In this document: positions 8,816 to 18,069 of the stretch, piece by piece
Numbering within the stretch: the stretch's first letter is position 1
Layout: every line of letters begins with the position of its first letter
NCBI RefSeq assembly: GCF_947495025.1
Contig: NZ_CANLXG010000001.1
Coordinates: 1,178,001 to 1,242,000, forward strand
From: an uncultured Roseobacter sp.
Lineage (GTDB): Bacteria > Pseudomonadota > Alphaproteobacteria > Rhodobacterales > Rhodobacteraceae
Length of the DNA: 64,000 nt
Reading direction: 5' to 3'
Made by a program: the position numbers and the translations under genes
Notes under the pieces: generated by a model
The model's input: the letters and a program-made list of their open reading frames with translations, nothing else
Databases searched by the model: none
What the model was told of the DNA's origin: nothing

Positions 8816-9522
8816 TGGCGCTTCTTCAGACATCGGGCCTGACAGCAGGCTACGGCGATTTTCAGGCGCTCTTTGGTGTAAACATCGAACTGGGCGAGGC
8901 CGAAACGGTCGCAATTATCGGTGCGAACGGTGCAGGCAAGACAACGCTGATGCGCTCGATTGCCGGGGTGCTGCGCAACGAGACGTCGTCTGTGCGCTTT
9001 GACGGCGCTGATATCGGCACGCTGACTGCAGATGAAATTGTGACCCGCGGGGTTGCGATGGTCCCTGAAGGCCGACGGCTGTTTCCGTCTCTGTCGGTGG
9101 AGGAAAACCTGCTCATTGGCGCTTATGGCCGTCGTGGCGGCGGCCACTGGACACTGGAAACAATTTACGGGCTCTTTCCGATCCTCGCAGAAAGGCGCCA
9201 CTCACCCGGCACTGCTCTGTCGGGGGGGCAGCAACAGATGGTGGCCATTGGCCGGGCGCTGATGAGCAACCCGCGCGTGCTGTTGTGCGACGAAATAAGT
9301 CTCGGCCTGGCTCCGGTGGTCATAAAGGATATTTACCGGGCCGTGCCGGCCATAAAGGCCGCCGGCGCAAGCCTGATCGTTGTCGAACAGGACATCGCCC
9401 AGGCTCTGGCCGTCGCGGACCGTGTGTACTGCATGATGGAGGGCCGCATCACCCTGTCCGGAACGCCCGACAGCCTGAGCCGGGACGCCATTCATGATGC
9501 ATATTTCGGAGCCGGCCAATGA
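8815..9522 (+). CDS. livF: Branched-chain-type ABC transporter ATP-binding protein LivF
   Basis: A 235-residue ABC ATPase. Walker A GANGAGKTT (about residues 38-46), LivF-typical VPEGRRLFPSLSVEENLLIG, signature LSGGQQQMVAIGRALM, Walker B VLLCDEISLGLAP, H-loop position VVEQDI as usual for LivF. Its ATG overlaps the livG stop by one base, so the two are translationally coupled. The ATP site appears complete. Confidence 0.93.
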   Translation: MALLQTSGLTAGYGDFQALFGVNIELGEAETVAIIGANGAGKTTLMRSIAGVLRNETSSVRFDGADIGTLTADEIVTRGVAMVPEGRRLFPSLSVEENLLIGAYGRRGGGHWTLETIYGLFPILAERRHSPGTALSGGQQQMVAIGRALMSNPRVLLCDEISLGLAPVVIKDIYRAVPAIKAAGASLIVVEQDIAQALAVADRVYCMMEGRITLSGTPDSLSRDAIHDAYFGAGQ

Positions 9523-10382
9523 TCTGGATTGATACCGTTCTGCAGGGCATACTTCTCGGTGGTCTCTACGCCCTCTTCGCGGCAGGGCTGAGCCTTGTTT
9601 TCGGGATCATGCGGCTGGTCAACCTTGCCCATGGTGATCTCATCGTGATGGGCGCCTATCTGATCCTCGTTCTGGTGACACTGCTGGGGCTGCCGCCGTT
9701 TGCGGCCCTGCTCATAGCGATGCCGGTGATGTTCTGTCTGGGGTGGGGGCTGCAGAAATTCCTGCTGAACCGGACCCTCGGAGATGACATCCTGCCACCT
9801 TTGCTGGTGACCTTCGGCCTGTCTGTGGTTCTGCAGAACGCGCTGCTGGAAACCTTTTCCGCCGACAGCCAGCGCCTGCCCACTGATGCGCTGACCACAG
9901 CCTCGCTTCAGGTTGGTCCCATAGCACTTGGCGTTATGCCGCTGCTGACATTCGCCTCTGCCGTTCTGGTAATCGTCGGTCTGAACCAGCTCTTTTACCG
10001 CACCAGCCTCGGACGCGCATTCCGCGCCACATCCGATGACGCAGTAACAGCGAGCCTGATGGGCATCCGCCCGGCAAATATTTTCGCGACTGCGACGGGC
10101 ATTGCACTGGTGATCGTCACCATTGCTGCGCTCTATCTGGGACTGCGCGCAAACTTTGACCCGAATATCGGTCCTGCCCGTCTGATCTATGCCTTTGAAG
10201 CGGTGATCATCGGCGGCCTCGGATCGCTCTGGGGCACACTCGCGGGGGGCATCATAATCGGCGTGGCCCAGACCGTTGGCGCCGCGGTCAACCCGGAGTG
10301 GCAGATCCTCTCCGGTCACATCGCATTCCTTATTGTACTGCTGGTCCGGCCACGCGGTCTTTTTCCGAGGGCAAACGACTGA
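9519..10382 (+). CDS. livH: Branched-chain-type ABC transporter permease LivH
   Basis: A 287-residue inner-membrane permease with about eight hydrophobic segments. The N-terminus LQGILLGGLYALFAAGLSLVFGI and following RLVNLAHGDLIVMGAY are hallmark LivH sequence, and GGLGSLWGTLAGGIIIG near residues 236-252 is the conserved EAA-like coupling region. It overlaps livF by four bases (ATGA) and the next permease by one base. Forms the translocation pore with LivM. Confidence 0.93.
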   Translation: MIWIDTVLQGILLGGLYALFAAGLSLVFGIMRLVNLAHGDLIVMGAYLILVLVTLLGLPPFAALLIAMPVMFCLGWGLQKFLLNRTLGDDILPPLLVTFGLSVVLQNALLETFSADSQRLPTDALTTASLQVGPIALGVMPLLTFASAVLVIVGLNQLFYRTSLGRAFRATSDDAVTASLMGIRPANIFATATGIALVIVTIAALYLGLRANFDPNIGPARLIYAFEAVIIGGLGSLWGTLAGGIIIGVAQTVGAAVNPEWQILSGHIAFLIVLLVRPRGLFPRAND

Positions 10383-11437
10383 TGAGCTATTCCGTCTCTG
10401 TGCAGACCCCGGCCTCCCGCGTCGCAACGGCTGCTGCCGCAGTTCTGATCCTGGTGCTGATCGCCCTGCCCTTTTTTGCCGGGCGCGGAACGATCCGCGA
10501 TATGTTCTTCATTCTGACCATGCTGGTGCTGGCGCAGTTCTGGAATCTGCTGGCAGGATATGGAGGGCTTGTCAGCATTGGCCAGCAGGCATTTGTCGGC
10601 GCCGGCGCATACGCACTCTTTGGAGCGGTGATCCTGTGGGGCATTGATCCGGTACCCGCCATCCTGTTGTCGGGCGTCGCCGCGCTTGTCATTGCCGTGC
10701 CGACCGCCTTTTTTGCCTTCCGCCTGAACGGCGCCTACTTTGCCATCGGCACGTGGGTCATCGCCGAAGTTGTCCGGTTGCTGGTCGCGCAGTGGAAAAC
10801 ACTGGGGGGTGGCACCGGTACGTCCCTGCCCCGGGAGGCAACGCGCGACATGTGGTTTGTGTCCCTGATCGAGGACGCACTGGGCGTCAGATCAGCCGCC
10901 GCGCGCGACATCCTTGCCTATTGGCTGGCCCTGCTGCTGGCCCTGGCGACGATCGGTGGCATCTACTGGCTGCTGCGAACCCGCCGGGGTCTTGCTCTGG
11001 CCGCTGTACGTGACAATGTCGAGGCCGCGAAATCGGTCGGCGTTGATGCGTCGCGGATGAAATGGATCGTCTTTCTGACCTCGGCACTCGGCACCGGCCT
11101 GGCCGGCGGTCTGATTTATATGCAGAAAGCCCGGATCAGCCCCGACGCCGCCTTCAGCGTGACCGACTGGACAGCTTACGTCATCTTTATCGTTGTCATC
11201 GGCGGGATCGGCACCATCGAAGGGCCGATTATCGGCGTGCTGGTCTTCTTTGCGCTCCAGTCCCTGCTCGCCGATTTCGGCAGCTGGTATCTCATGAGCC
11301 TTGGCGTTCTGGCCATTGTCGTGATGCTTGTCGCCCCACGCGGCCTCTGGGGGCTGCTGTCCGGGCGCACGGGGCTGCACCTTTTCCCAATTCGCCGCCG
11401 GCTCTCAGGCGGACAACTGACCCAAGCGGAGGAATAA
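10382..11437 (+). CDS. livM: Branched-chain-type ABC transporter permease LivM
   Basis: A 351-residue permease with about nine membrane segments. Seen: WNLLAGYGGLVSIGQQAFVG (residues about 55-74), the invariant LivM motif, and VVIGGIGTIEGPIIGVLVFF near the C-terminus. The start at 10382 (MSYSVSVQTP) overlaps the livH stop by one base; the same frame runs open upstream inside livH but that part is not LivM-like. Completes the five-component importer. Confidence 0.93.
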   Translation: MSYSVSVQTPASRVATAAAAVLILVLIALPFFAGRGTIRDMFFILTMLVLAQFWNLLAGYGGLVSIGQQAFVGAGAYALFGAVILWGIDPVPAILLSGVAALVIAVPTAFFAFRLNGAYFAIGTWVIAEVVRLLVAQWKTLGGGTGTSLPREATRDMWFVSLIEDALGVRSAAARDILAYWLALLLALATIGGIYWLLRTRRGLALAAVRDNVEAAKSVGVDASRMKWIVFLTSALGTGLAGGLIYMQKARISPDAAFSVTDWTAYVIFIVVIGGIGTIEGPIIGVLVFFALQSLLADFGSWYLMSLGVLAIVVMLVAPRGLWGLLSGRTGLHLFPIRRRLSGGQLTQAEE

Positions 11438-11439
11438 TC

Positions 11440-13194
11440 ATGCCAGATATCACCACGGATGTACTGATCATCGGCACCGGACCGGCCGGATCGGCAACGG
11501 CCGCACTGTTGTCGACATATGGCATCGAAAACATGGTCATCAACCGCTATCGCTGGCTGGCCAACACGCCGCGCGCACATATCACCAACCAGCGCACGAT
11601 GGAGGTGCTGCGGGATCTGGGACGCGAGGTCGAAGACGAGGCCTATCTGTTTGCCTCCGAACAGGAAATCATGGGCGAAAACGTTTTTTGCGAGAGCCTC
11701 GCAGGCGAAGAGATCGGGCGCATGAAAAGCTGGGGCACGCACCCGCTGTCCAAAGCCGAACACCTTTTGTCCTCACCGACCTTCATGAACGATCTGCCGC
11801 AGACATTCATGGAGCCGTTGCTTTTCAAGACAGCCTGCCAGCGCGGCACACAGGCGCGGATGAGCACCGAATACCTGAGACATGAACAGGACGCGGATGG
11901 CGTCACAACCACCTGTCTGGACCGCCTGACCGGCAAAGAGGTCACGATCCGGTCAAAATATCTGGTGGGGGCAGATGGCGGCAATTCTCTGGTCGCCGAG
12001 CACATCGACCTGCCGTTCGAAGGACAGATGGGGGTCGGCGGCTCGATGAACATCCTGTTCAAAGCTGATCTTTCAAAATTCGTGGCGCACAGACCGTCGG
12101 TTCTTTACTGGGTGGTCCAGCCCGGCGCTGACGTTGGCGGGATCGGTATGGGGCTGGTGCGTATGGTACGCCCCTGGAACGAATGGCTGATTGTCTGGGG
12201 ATATGACATCAGTCAGCCTGCCCCGGACGTTGACAATGCCTTTGCAGAAAAAGTCGTGCGTGATCTGGTCGGCGACCCGGACCTCGAGGTGGACATCACC
12301 AGCTGGTCAACCTGGACGGTAAACAACTACTATGCCACCCATCTGCAGAAGGACCGGGTGTTCTGTATGGGCGATGCGATCCATCGCCACCCGCCCTCGA
12401 ACGGGCTGGGGTCCAACACCTCGATCCAGGATGCGTTCAATCTCGCCTGGAAACTGGCCGCCGTTCTGAAAGGCCAGGCCGGACCTGCACTGCTGGATAC
12501 CTATTCGGATGAACGCGCCCCGGTGGCCAAACAGATCGTCACACGGGCAAACCAGTCAATCGGAGAGTTCGGGCCCATTTTTGAGGCCCTTGGTCTGACC
12601 GAGAGCAACGACCCTGAAACCATGCAGAAAAATCTCGAGGGGCGCTGCGATCCGACCCCGGATGCGGAAAGACAACGTGCCGCTATCCGGGAAGCGATCG
12701 CGTTCAAGAAATACGAGTTCGACGCTCATGGGGTCGAGATGAACCAGCGCTACAGCTCGGACGCAACGGTCACCGACGGGCAGGTGGAACCGGACTTCCG
12801 GCAGGACGCGGACCTGCACTATCAGCCCACCACATGGCCGGGCGCGCGCATACCGCATGCCTGGGTATTTGACCAGAAAGGGACAAAGCACTCGACGCTC
12901 GATCTCGCGGGTGGCGGCGCCTTTACTCTCTTTACCGGTCTGGGTGGAGAGGCCTGGACGGAGGCCGCAGCCAGTGTTGCGCAGGAAATGGGCATAACGC
13001 TCAACACGCATGTCATCGGGCCCCGCCAGGCCATCGTGGATCACACAGGCGACTGGGCACGTGCGCGCGAAGTGGGTGATGCAGGATGCATTATCACACG
13101 ACCCGACCAGCATGTCTGCTGGCGGCACGACGGTCTGCCAGACGATCCTGTGGCCGCACTGACGCGCGTTCTTTCCACCGTACTTGCAAGATAG
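11440..13194 (+). CDS. FAD-dependent phenol/resorcinol-type monooxygenase (TfdB-like)
   Basis: A 584-residue flavoprotein aromatic hydroxylase. Rossmann motif IIGTGPAGSATAALL (about residues 10-24), FAD/NADPH DG motif LVGADGGNS (about 180), GD motif FCMGDAIHRHPPSNGLGSNT (about 308-327) followed by IQDAFNLAWKLA, then a C-terminal thioredoxin-like domain (TLDLAGGGAFTLFTGLGG). This is the 2,4-dichlorophenol 6-monooxygenase/phenol hydroxylase branch. It sits between the importer and hydroxyquinol 1,2-dioxygenase, so it most likely makes hydroxyquinol from resorcinol or a hydroxybenzoate-like precursor. The ATG at 11440 follows GGAGGAATAATC; longer upstream reading falls inside livM. Exact substrate is inferred. 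Confidence 0.9.
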   Translation: MPDITTDVLIIGTGPAGSATAALLSTYGIENMVINRYRWLANTPRAHITNQRTMEVLRDLGREVEDEAYLFASEQEIMGENVFCESLAGEEIGRMKSWGTHPLSKAEHLLSSPTFMNDLPQTFMEPLLFKTACQRGTQARMSTEYLRHEQDADGVTTTCLDRLTGKEVTIRSKYLVGADGGNSLVAEHIDLPFEGQMGVGGSMNILFKADLSKFVAHRPSVLYWVVQPGADVGGIGMGLVRMVRPWNEWLIVWGYDISQPAPDVDNAFAEKVVRDLVGDPDLEVDITSWSTWTVNNYYATHLQKDRVFCMGDAIHRHPPSNGLGSNTSIQDAFNLAWKLAAVLKGQAGPALLDTYSDERAPVAKQIVTRANQSIGEFGPIFEALGLTESNDPETMQKNLEGRCDPTPDAERQRAAIREAIAFKKYEFDAHGVEMNQRYSSDATVTDGQVEPDFRQDADLHYQPTTWPGARIPHAWVFDQKGTKHSTLDLAGGGAFTLFTGLGGEAWTEAAASVAQEMGITLNTHVIGPRQAIVDHTGDWARAREVGDAGCIITRPDQHVCWRHDGLPDDPVAALTRVLSTVLAR

Positions 13195-13203
13195 GAGACA
13201 GCT

Positions 13204-14085
13204 ATGAGCACCGGCGAAACGGGGTATTTCACCGAAGAAAACTCGGCAGAAGTTGTCATAAGCCGCAGCGCTGACGCACCGGATGCCCGGCTTGCCGAGG
13301 TGATGGCGGTAGTCACGAAACACCTGCATGCAGCTGTCAAGGAGATTGAGCCGACACAGGAAGAATGGTTCGAGGCCATCCGGTTTCTCACCGGTGTGGG
13401 TCATACCTGCAACGACTGGCGCCAGGAGTTCATCCTGTTGTCGGACTGCCTCGGGGTCTCCATGCTGGTGGATGCGATCAACAACCGCAAACCCTCGGGC
13501 GCCTCTGAATCCACGGTTCTGGGGCCGTTCCATGTCGCTGATGCACCCGAGCTTCCGATGGGCGCCGATATCTGTCTCGACCAGAAAGGCGAGCCGATGC
13601 TCGTACGGGGCCGGATTCTCGGGACAGACGGTCAGCCGGTGGACGGCGCAAAGATCGACGTCTGGCAGGCCAACGATGAAGGGTTTTACGACGTCCAGCA
13701 AAAGGGGCTGCAGCCGGATTTCAATCTGCGTGGCGTGTTTCGGACCGGCCCGGATGGCAGTTATCATTTCCGTGGGGTCAAACCGAAGTTCTACCCTATC
13801 CCGGATGACGGCCCGGTAGGACAGATGCTGAAAAAGCTGGGGCGGCATCCGTTCCGGCCGGCGCACCTTCACTATATTCTCGAAGCGCCCGGATTTGAGA
13901 CGCTGATCACTCATATCTTTGATCCGGATGATCCCTACATCCATTCCGATGCGGTGTTCGGTGTCAAAGAGAGCCTGCTGGCAGAGTTTGAGCTGGTTGA
14001 GGATCCGGCGCGGATCAGTGCTGCAGGCTTTGACAGACCGTTTTATGAGGTTGTGCATGATTTCGTTCTGGCGCCTGCAGCGTGA
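13204..14085 (+). CDS. Hydroxyquinol 1,2-dioxygenase (intradiol)
   Basis: A 293-residue intradiol ring-cleaving dioxygenase. An N-terminal dimerisation domain (EWFEAIRFLTGVGHTCNDWR) precedes the catalytic barrel. Non-haem Fe(III) ligands fit Tyr in GFYDVQ (about residue 162) and KFYPIP (about 197), and the two His in RPAHLHYIL (about 221 and 223). ESTVLGPFHV and VDVWQAN-type sequence (here KIDVWQANDEG) are typical of the hydroxyquinol/catechol group. It opens hydroxyquinol to maleylacetate, the substrate of the reductase encoded at 5681. It overlaps the BKACE gene by four bases. Confidence 0.93.
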   Translation: MSTGETGYFTEENSAEVVISRSADAPDARLAEVMAVVTKHLHAAVKEIEPTQEEWFEAIRFLTGVGHTCNDWRQEFILLSDCLGVSMLVDAINNRKPSGASESTVLGPFHVADAPELPMGADICLDQKGEPMLVRGRILGTDGQPVDGAKIDVWQANDEGFYDVQQKGLQPDFNLRGVFRTGPDGSYHFRGVKPKFYPIPDDGPVGQMLKKLGRHPFRPAHLHYILEAPGFETLITHIFDPDDPYIHSDAVFGVKESLLAEFELVEDPARISAAGFDRPFYEVVHDFVLAPAA

Positions 14086-14924
14086 ACCAGCCCTGTATCA
14101 TCTGTGTGGCCATCACCGGCTCACTGCCCCGCAAGGAGAACAATCCGGCCGTACCGGTTACCATCAGCGAACAGATAGAAAGCACACACGAAGCCTTTGA
14201 GGCCGGTGCAAGCATCGTACATGCTCATGTGCGCAACGCTGACGAAAGCCCCAGCAGCGACCCGGACAAATTTGCGGCACTCAGGGAGGGACTGAAAAAG
14301 CACTGCCCCGGAATGATTATCCAGTTCTCGACCGGTGGCCGTTCGGGCGCGGGAAAGTCGCGCGGCGGGATGCTGCCGCTGGCGCCTGACATGGCGTCGT
14401 TGTCCGTGGGCTCCAACAATTTTCCGACACGCGTCTACGAAAACCCCCCGGATCTGGTGGACTGGCTGGCGGCGGAAATGATGACATATGGCGTGAAACC
14501 CGAGATTGAGGCGTTTGATCTTTCGCACATCCTGCGCGCGGCTCAGATGCACGCAGCCGGCCAGATACGCGATACGCCTTATGTCCAGTTTGTGATGGGT
14601 GTCAAAAATGCGATGCCTGCCGACAGGCATGTGTTCGATTACTATGTCGGAACAGTCAGGCGTCTTTTTGGCGATAACACACCCTGGTGTGCTGCGGGGA
14701 TCGGTGCTCACCAGAAGGTTCTCAATGAGTGGTCGGTCAGCGCAGGTGGTCACGCCCGCACGGGTCTTGAGGATAACATCCGGCTTGACCGGGACAGGCT
14801 GGCGCCGTCAAACGCAGCCCTTGTACGTGTGGTATCCGATATCTGCGAAAAACATGAGCGCCCGGTCGCCACCTGGCAGCAGGCCCGGCAGATCCTCGGA
14901 CTGCCGGACGGTCCGGCGCTTTGA
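14082..14924 (+). CDS. Beta-keto acid cleavage enzyme (BKACE, Kce family)
   Basis: A 280-residue zinc enzyme of the BKACE/DUF849 family, which condenses a beta-keto acid with acetyl-CoA and releases acetoacetate plus a new CoA thioester. Seen: ICVAITGSLPRKENNPAVPV at the N-terminus, the zinc motif SIVHAHVRNADESPSSDP (His-x-His, about residues 46-48), and the LSVGSNNFP region. It starts with GTG overlapping the dioxygenase stop, so it is translationally coupled. 3-Oxoadipate, produced by the reductase in this operon, is a beta-keto acid, so the expected products are succinyl-CoA and acetoacetate. This would bypass PcaIJ and PcaF. Family certain; substrate inferred. Confidence 0.88.
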   Translation: MNQPCIICVAITGSLPRKENNPAVPVTISEQIESTHEAFEAGASIVHAHVRNADESPSSDPDKFAALREGLKKHCPGMIIQFSTGGRSGAGKSRGGMLPLAPDMASLSVGSNNFPTRVYENPPDLVDWLAAEMMTYGVKPEIEAFDLSHILRAAQMHAAGQIRDTPYVQFVMGVKNAMPADRHVFDYYVGTVRRLFGDNTPWCAAGIGAHQKVLNEWSVSAGGHARTGLEDNIRLDRDRLAPSNAALVRVVSDICEKHERPVATWQQARQILGLPDGPAL

Positions 14925-15151
14925 CTGAGCTTCAGGCCTGATCAGCAGGGGCGTCAGGCATTTCGCGGTGTGCTTCCGTCGCCGCAGAGAATTCGGTGAT
15001 ACGCAGGAAAGCCAACCGGCACCAATATTGCCGGCACAACTGCAAGAGTTCAGCGTCTCTTCCAGGCATCGGACACCAGCACACGGCTTACTGCGCCGGT
15101 GCCAGGACGTTTCGCCTGACGCGCCGGGGCTTTGCGGGTCAGGTACAGCGG

Positions 15152-15880
15152 CTAGCCGTCCAGCGTAAGAGTGACGCGATCGCCTGCAAACCATGTCCTG
15201 CCAAACTCGACAGGCGCGCCGTCAGGTACTGCGTTTACGCCCGTCGTGCGTAACAATGGATCTCCTTCCTGCAGATGCAGATGCAACGCCTGGGTCGCAT
15301 CAGCGAGAACCGCCGTCAACCGGGTGGAAACACGAACAAAATCCGTGATGCCTACCAGATCCAGTGCCTGGGTTACCCCACGGGTCTGTTGCAGAGCCAC
15401 ATCAATGCCCGGAAGGCGGGATACCGGGAAAAGGCTTTCGAACAGTGCAATCGGCTGACCGTCGGCAAGAGATAATCCATGGTATGCGCAGATATACCCG
15501 CCCTCGGGCACGGCCAGCGCCCGTGCCTCGCCCGGCGTTGCGGCACGGTTCTCAATCTGCAGGATGCGTTTTTCCGGAAGCCGCCCGGCGGCGAGCAGAT
15601 TTTCATGGAACCGCATCCGACCACCGATCGGGTAGTCGGTAGGCGTCGCGGCAACAAAAGCACCCGATCCGCGACGGGTGCGCACCAGACCCTCCTGTAT
15701 CAGATGCGCCAGTGCGTGACGCACCGTATGGCGGTTCACGCCAAAACGTTCAGCCAGTCTGGATTCCGTCGGTAACCTGTCGCCAGCCTTATAGCGACCT
15801 TCAGCGATGTCACCGCGAAGGTGTGCTGCGATGGCCTGCCAGACCGGGGTTTTTCGGCGTCCTTTTGGCCTGTCGTTCAC
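15152..15880 (-). CDS. phnF: Phosphonate metabolism regulator PhnF (GntR/HutC family)
   Basis: A 242-residue regulator: GntR winged HTH at about residues 10-70 (TPVWQAIAAHLRGDIAEGRY, then RLPTESRLAERFGVNRHTVR) and a UTRA ligand domain ending LLRTTGVNAVPDGAPVEFGR. The context, divergent from phnG, identifies it as PhnF. The start is set at GTG 15880, with GGAG 11 bases upstream; the frame is open further but without a ribosome site. It appears intact although the operon it faces is broken. Confidence 0.88.
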   Translation of the reverse strand: MNDRPKGRRKTPVWQAIAAHLRGDIAEGRYKAGDRLPTESRLAERFGVNRHTVRHALAHLIQEGLVRTRRGSGAFVAATPTDYPIGGRMRFHENLLAAGRLPEKRILQIENRAATPGEARALAVPEGGYICAYHGLSLADGQPIALFESLFPVSRLPGIDVALQQTRGVTQALDLVGITDFVRVSTRLTAVLADATQALHLHLQEGDPLLRTTGVNAVPDGAPVEFGRTWFAGDRVTLTLDG

Positions 15881-15926
15881 AATCTGCAAATCTCCTCTGT
15901 CGAACTGCGCATTTCCTGATATAATA

Positions 15927-15942
15927 TGTCTAGTTGTATAGT
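15927..15942. promoter_or_regulatory. Possible PhnF operator
   Basis: Two tandem 8-base copies, TGTCTAGT and TGTATAGT, in the 81-base AT-rich gap between phnF and phnG. The TGTATAG unit resembles half-sites reported for PhnF/HutC-type regulators. Assignment rests only on position and repetition. Confidence 0.3.
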
Positions 15943-15961
15943 TATAGGCAAAGTTGTCGAG

Positions 15962-16417
15962 ATGAAAGACTGCGGTGAACCACACGCTGAGCGCCGGGCC
16001 CGGAGGGGTCTGCTTGCAAGAGCACCTGAGGGCCGGATTTCAACGCTGTTGCCGGAAACAGGCGACCGCTCCGCATTCACACGGCTGCGGCCCCCTGAGA
16101 TCGGCAGTGTAATGGTCCGGGGGCGGGCCGGTGCAACAGGCGCGCCCTTCAACCTGGGCGAAATGACTGTCATCCGCTGCGCCCTGCGCCTTGGGTGCGG
16201 AACTGTCGGGCACGCCTGGCTCATGGGTCGCCGCAAGCCCTGTGCTGAGGCGGCGGCGCCGACCGACGCACTGATGCAGACCGGCGTTGCCGGTTACATC
16301 AGATCTGCGGTTCCTGATCCGCTGAAGAAAGAGCGCGCGGAATTGCGTCTGGCCCGGGCAGAGAATGCTTCAGCAACCAAAGTCGATTTCTTTGCAATGG
16401 CGCCGGGCGAGGACTGA
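15962..16417 (+). CDS. phnG: C-P lyase complex subunit PhnG
   Basis: A 151-residue protein matching PhnG: RRGLLARAPEGRISTLLP at the N-terminus, then the PPEIGSVMVRGRAGATGAPF and FNLGEMTVIRCALRL segment, GTVGHAWLMGRRKPCAEAAA, and the closing ASATKVDFFAMAPGED. With PhnH, PhnI and PhnJ it forms the C-P lyase core that makes ribose methylphosphonate triphosphate. It looks full length. The ATG at 15962 was preferred to upstream alternatives because homology starts there. It overlaps phnH by one base. Confidence 0.9.
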   Translation: MKDCGEPHAERRARRGLLARAPEGRISTLLPETGDRSAFTRLRPPEIGSVMVRGRAGATGAPFNLGEMTVIRCALRLGCGTVGHAWLMGRRKPCAEAAAPTDALMQTGVAGYIRSAVPDPLKKERAELRLARAENASATKVDFFAMAPGED

Positions 16418-16980
16418 TGCAGACACTGACCCTTGAAGGCGGTTTTGCACAACCCGCTGAAGATGCGGCCCGGGCTTTCCGCGCGATCATGGAAAGCGTG
16501 GCGCGTCCCGGTACGATCCGGCGTCTGCAGGGGGCACAGCCACCTCGCCCTCGGTCTCAGGCGGCCGGAGCGGCGATCCTGACACTCTGCGATGGAGATA
16601 CACCGGTCTTCCTCGCCGGTGTTGTCGATTGCCAGGCGGTGCGCGACTGGATCGCCTTTCACACCGGCGCTCCGTTCTGCACAGCGGCGGAGGCGACCTT
16701 TGCTGCGGGGTCCTGGAATGACCTTCAGCCTCTGTCCGCCTATCCGGTGGGCACGCCTGAATACCCGAACCGCTCAGCAACCCTGATCGCGGACCTTCCC
16801 CGGCTGGCACCGGTCGGTGTGACACTGACGGGACCCGGGATCAAAACGACCTCCCACCTCAGCCGGCCTGAAGCCGCCTGTTTTCAGACCAACCACGGCC
16901 TCCTTCCCGTCGGGCTCGATTTTCTGTTCACGTGTGATGATCTGATCGCGGCTGTACCGCGCTCTGCTGAGGTTTGCTGA
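16417..16980 (+). CDS. phnH: C-P lyase complex subunit PhnH
   Basis: A 187-residue PhnH: GGFAQPAEDAARAFRAIMES and RPGTIRRLQG at the N-terminus, VTLTGPGIKTTSHLS and GLLPVGLDFLFTCDDLIAAV at the C-terminus, where intact homologues have a similar FPLGVD-FFTC segment. Length and motifs are normal, though the middle is somewhat divergent. Its stop overlaps the phnI start (TGATG). Without PhnJ in this locus it has no obvious complex to join. Confidence 0.88.
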   Translation: MQTLTLEGGFAQPAEDAARAFRAIMESVARPGTIRRLQGAQPPRPRSQAAGAAILTLCDGDTPVFLAGVVDCQAVRDWIAFHTGAPFCTAAEATFAAGSWNDLQPLSAYPVGTPEYPNRSATLIADLPRLAPVGVTLTGPGIKTTSHLSRPEAACFQTNHGLLPVGLDFLFTCDDLIAAVPRSAEVC

Positions 16981-18069
16981 TGTACGCAGACGCAAAAGAC
17001 GGCGCACGCGCGATCAGCAACGCGCATGCATGGCTGGCCGAAGAACGCCGCGGCGACATTTCTTTTGCCGGGCTGTCTGTTTCGCAGATCCGCGAACAGC
17101 TGGGTCTCGCGATCAACAGGGTTATGGCAGAGGGATCTCTTTACGATCCGGACCTTGGAGCGCTTGCAATCAAAAAGATACGCGGTGATCTGATCGAAGC
17201 GATTTTCCTGATCCGCGCATACCGGACCACCCTGCCCCGCTTTGGACCGGCAGAACCGGCAGATACCGGCACAATGACCCGCGACAGTCGTATATCAGAA
17301 ACATTCAAGGACGCTCCGGGCGGGCAGATTCCGCGCCCGACGTTTGATTACACGCATCGCCCGCCGGACTTCAGACTTGCAGCCGAAGGAGAGGTGCCCG
17401 GGGCGCCGCGACGTGCTGCGCCACAGACGACCGTGCCCCACGTTACCGATTTCCTGAACAGCGACGGCCTGATCGAAGACGCCGGGGCTTCTGATGAGGC
17501 TCCGGGGGACCTGCCCCGCGAGTCACTCGAATTACCCGCATACCGCAGCCTGCGACTTCAGACGCTGGCACGGGCGGATGAGGGCTTTATCCTCTCGCTG
17601 GCTTATTCGACCCGGCGTGGTTGCGCGCGGAACCACGCCTTTGTCGGTGAGTTACGGATCGGGACAGTGCCTGTCGAAGTGGACATACCTGAACTCGGTT
17701 TCACAGTGGAAATCGGAGAGGTTACGCTGACCGAATGCGAGACGGTTAATCAGATCAGGGCTTCCCGGACGGAACCGCCGCAGTTTACCTGCGGCTACCG
17801 TCGCGTCTTCGGGCAGAGCGAACGCAGGGCAATATCAATGGCGCTGGTCGACCGTACGCTCCGATGGGAAGGATCCGGTAAAGACTTTCAGGGCGCGCCG
17901 GCTCTGGATGCCGAATTTGTTCGTTCCCATGCGGATAACATCCAGGCGACCGGGTTTCTGGAGCACATCAAGCTGCCCCCATTACGTCGACTTTCAGTCA
18001 GAGCTGGAACTGGTCCGAAAGATGCGGCGCGCGGCAGGAGCGGAAAACACACAGGAGGACGTGGCTTGA
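16980..18069 (+). pseudogene. phnI: phnI, C-P lyase subunit, frameshifted near the 3' end
   Basis: Reads as PhnI from MYADAKDGARAISNAHAWLA through SLAYSTRRGCARNHAFVGEL to GFLEHIKLP (about 333 codons). At 17976-17980 there is a run of five C; with four, the frame would continue HYVDFQSELELVRKMRR and stop at 18067-18069, giving about 362 residues, the normal PhnI length and C-terminus. As written, the frame instead slips and runs on into a phnK remnant and phnL. PhnI carries the nucleosidase activity that loads phosphonate onto ATP ribose. The defect removes only the last 30 residues, but phnJ, which should follow, is gone. Confidence 0.85.

Noticed and set aside
9492..10427. A long frame antisense to livH
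   Set aside because: Composition is polar and low in recognisable motifs, and the plus strand encodes a clear permease.
12556..14058. A 500-codon frame antisense to the monooxygenase and dioxygenase genes
   Set aside because: It mirrors two strongly conserved genes, has no ribosome site and no recognisable domain; a GC-rich shadow frame.
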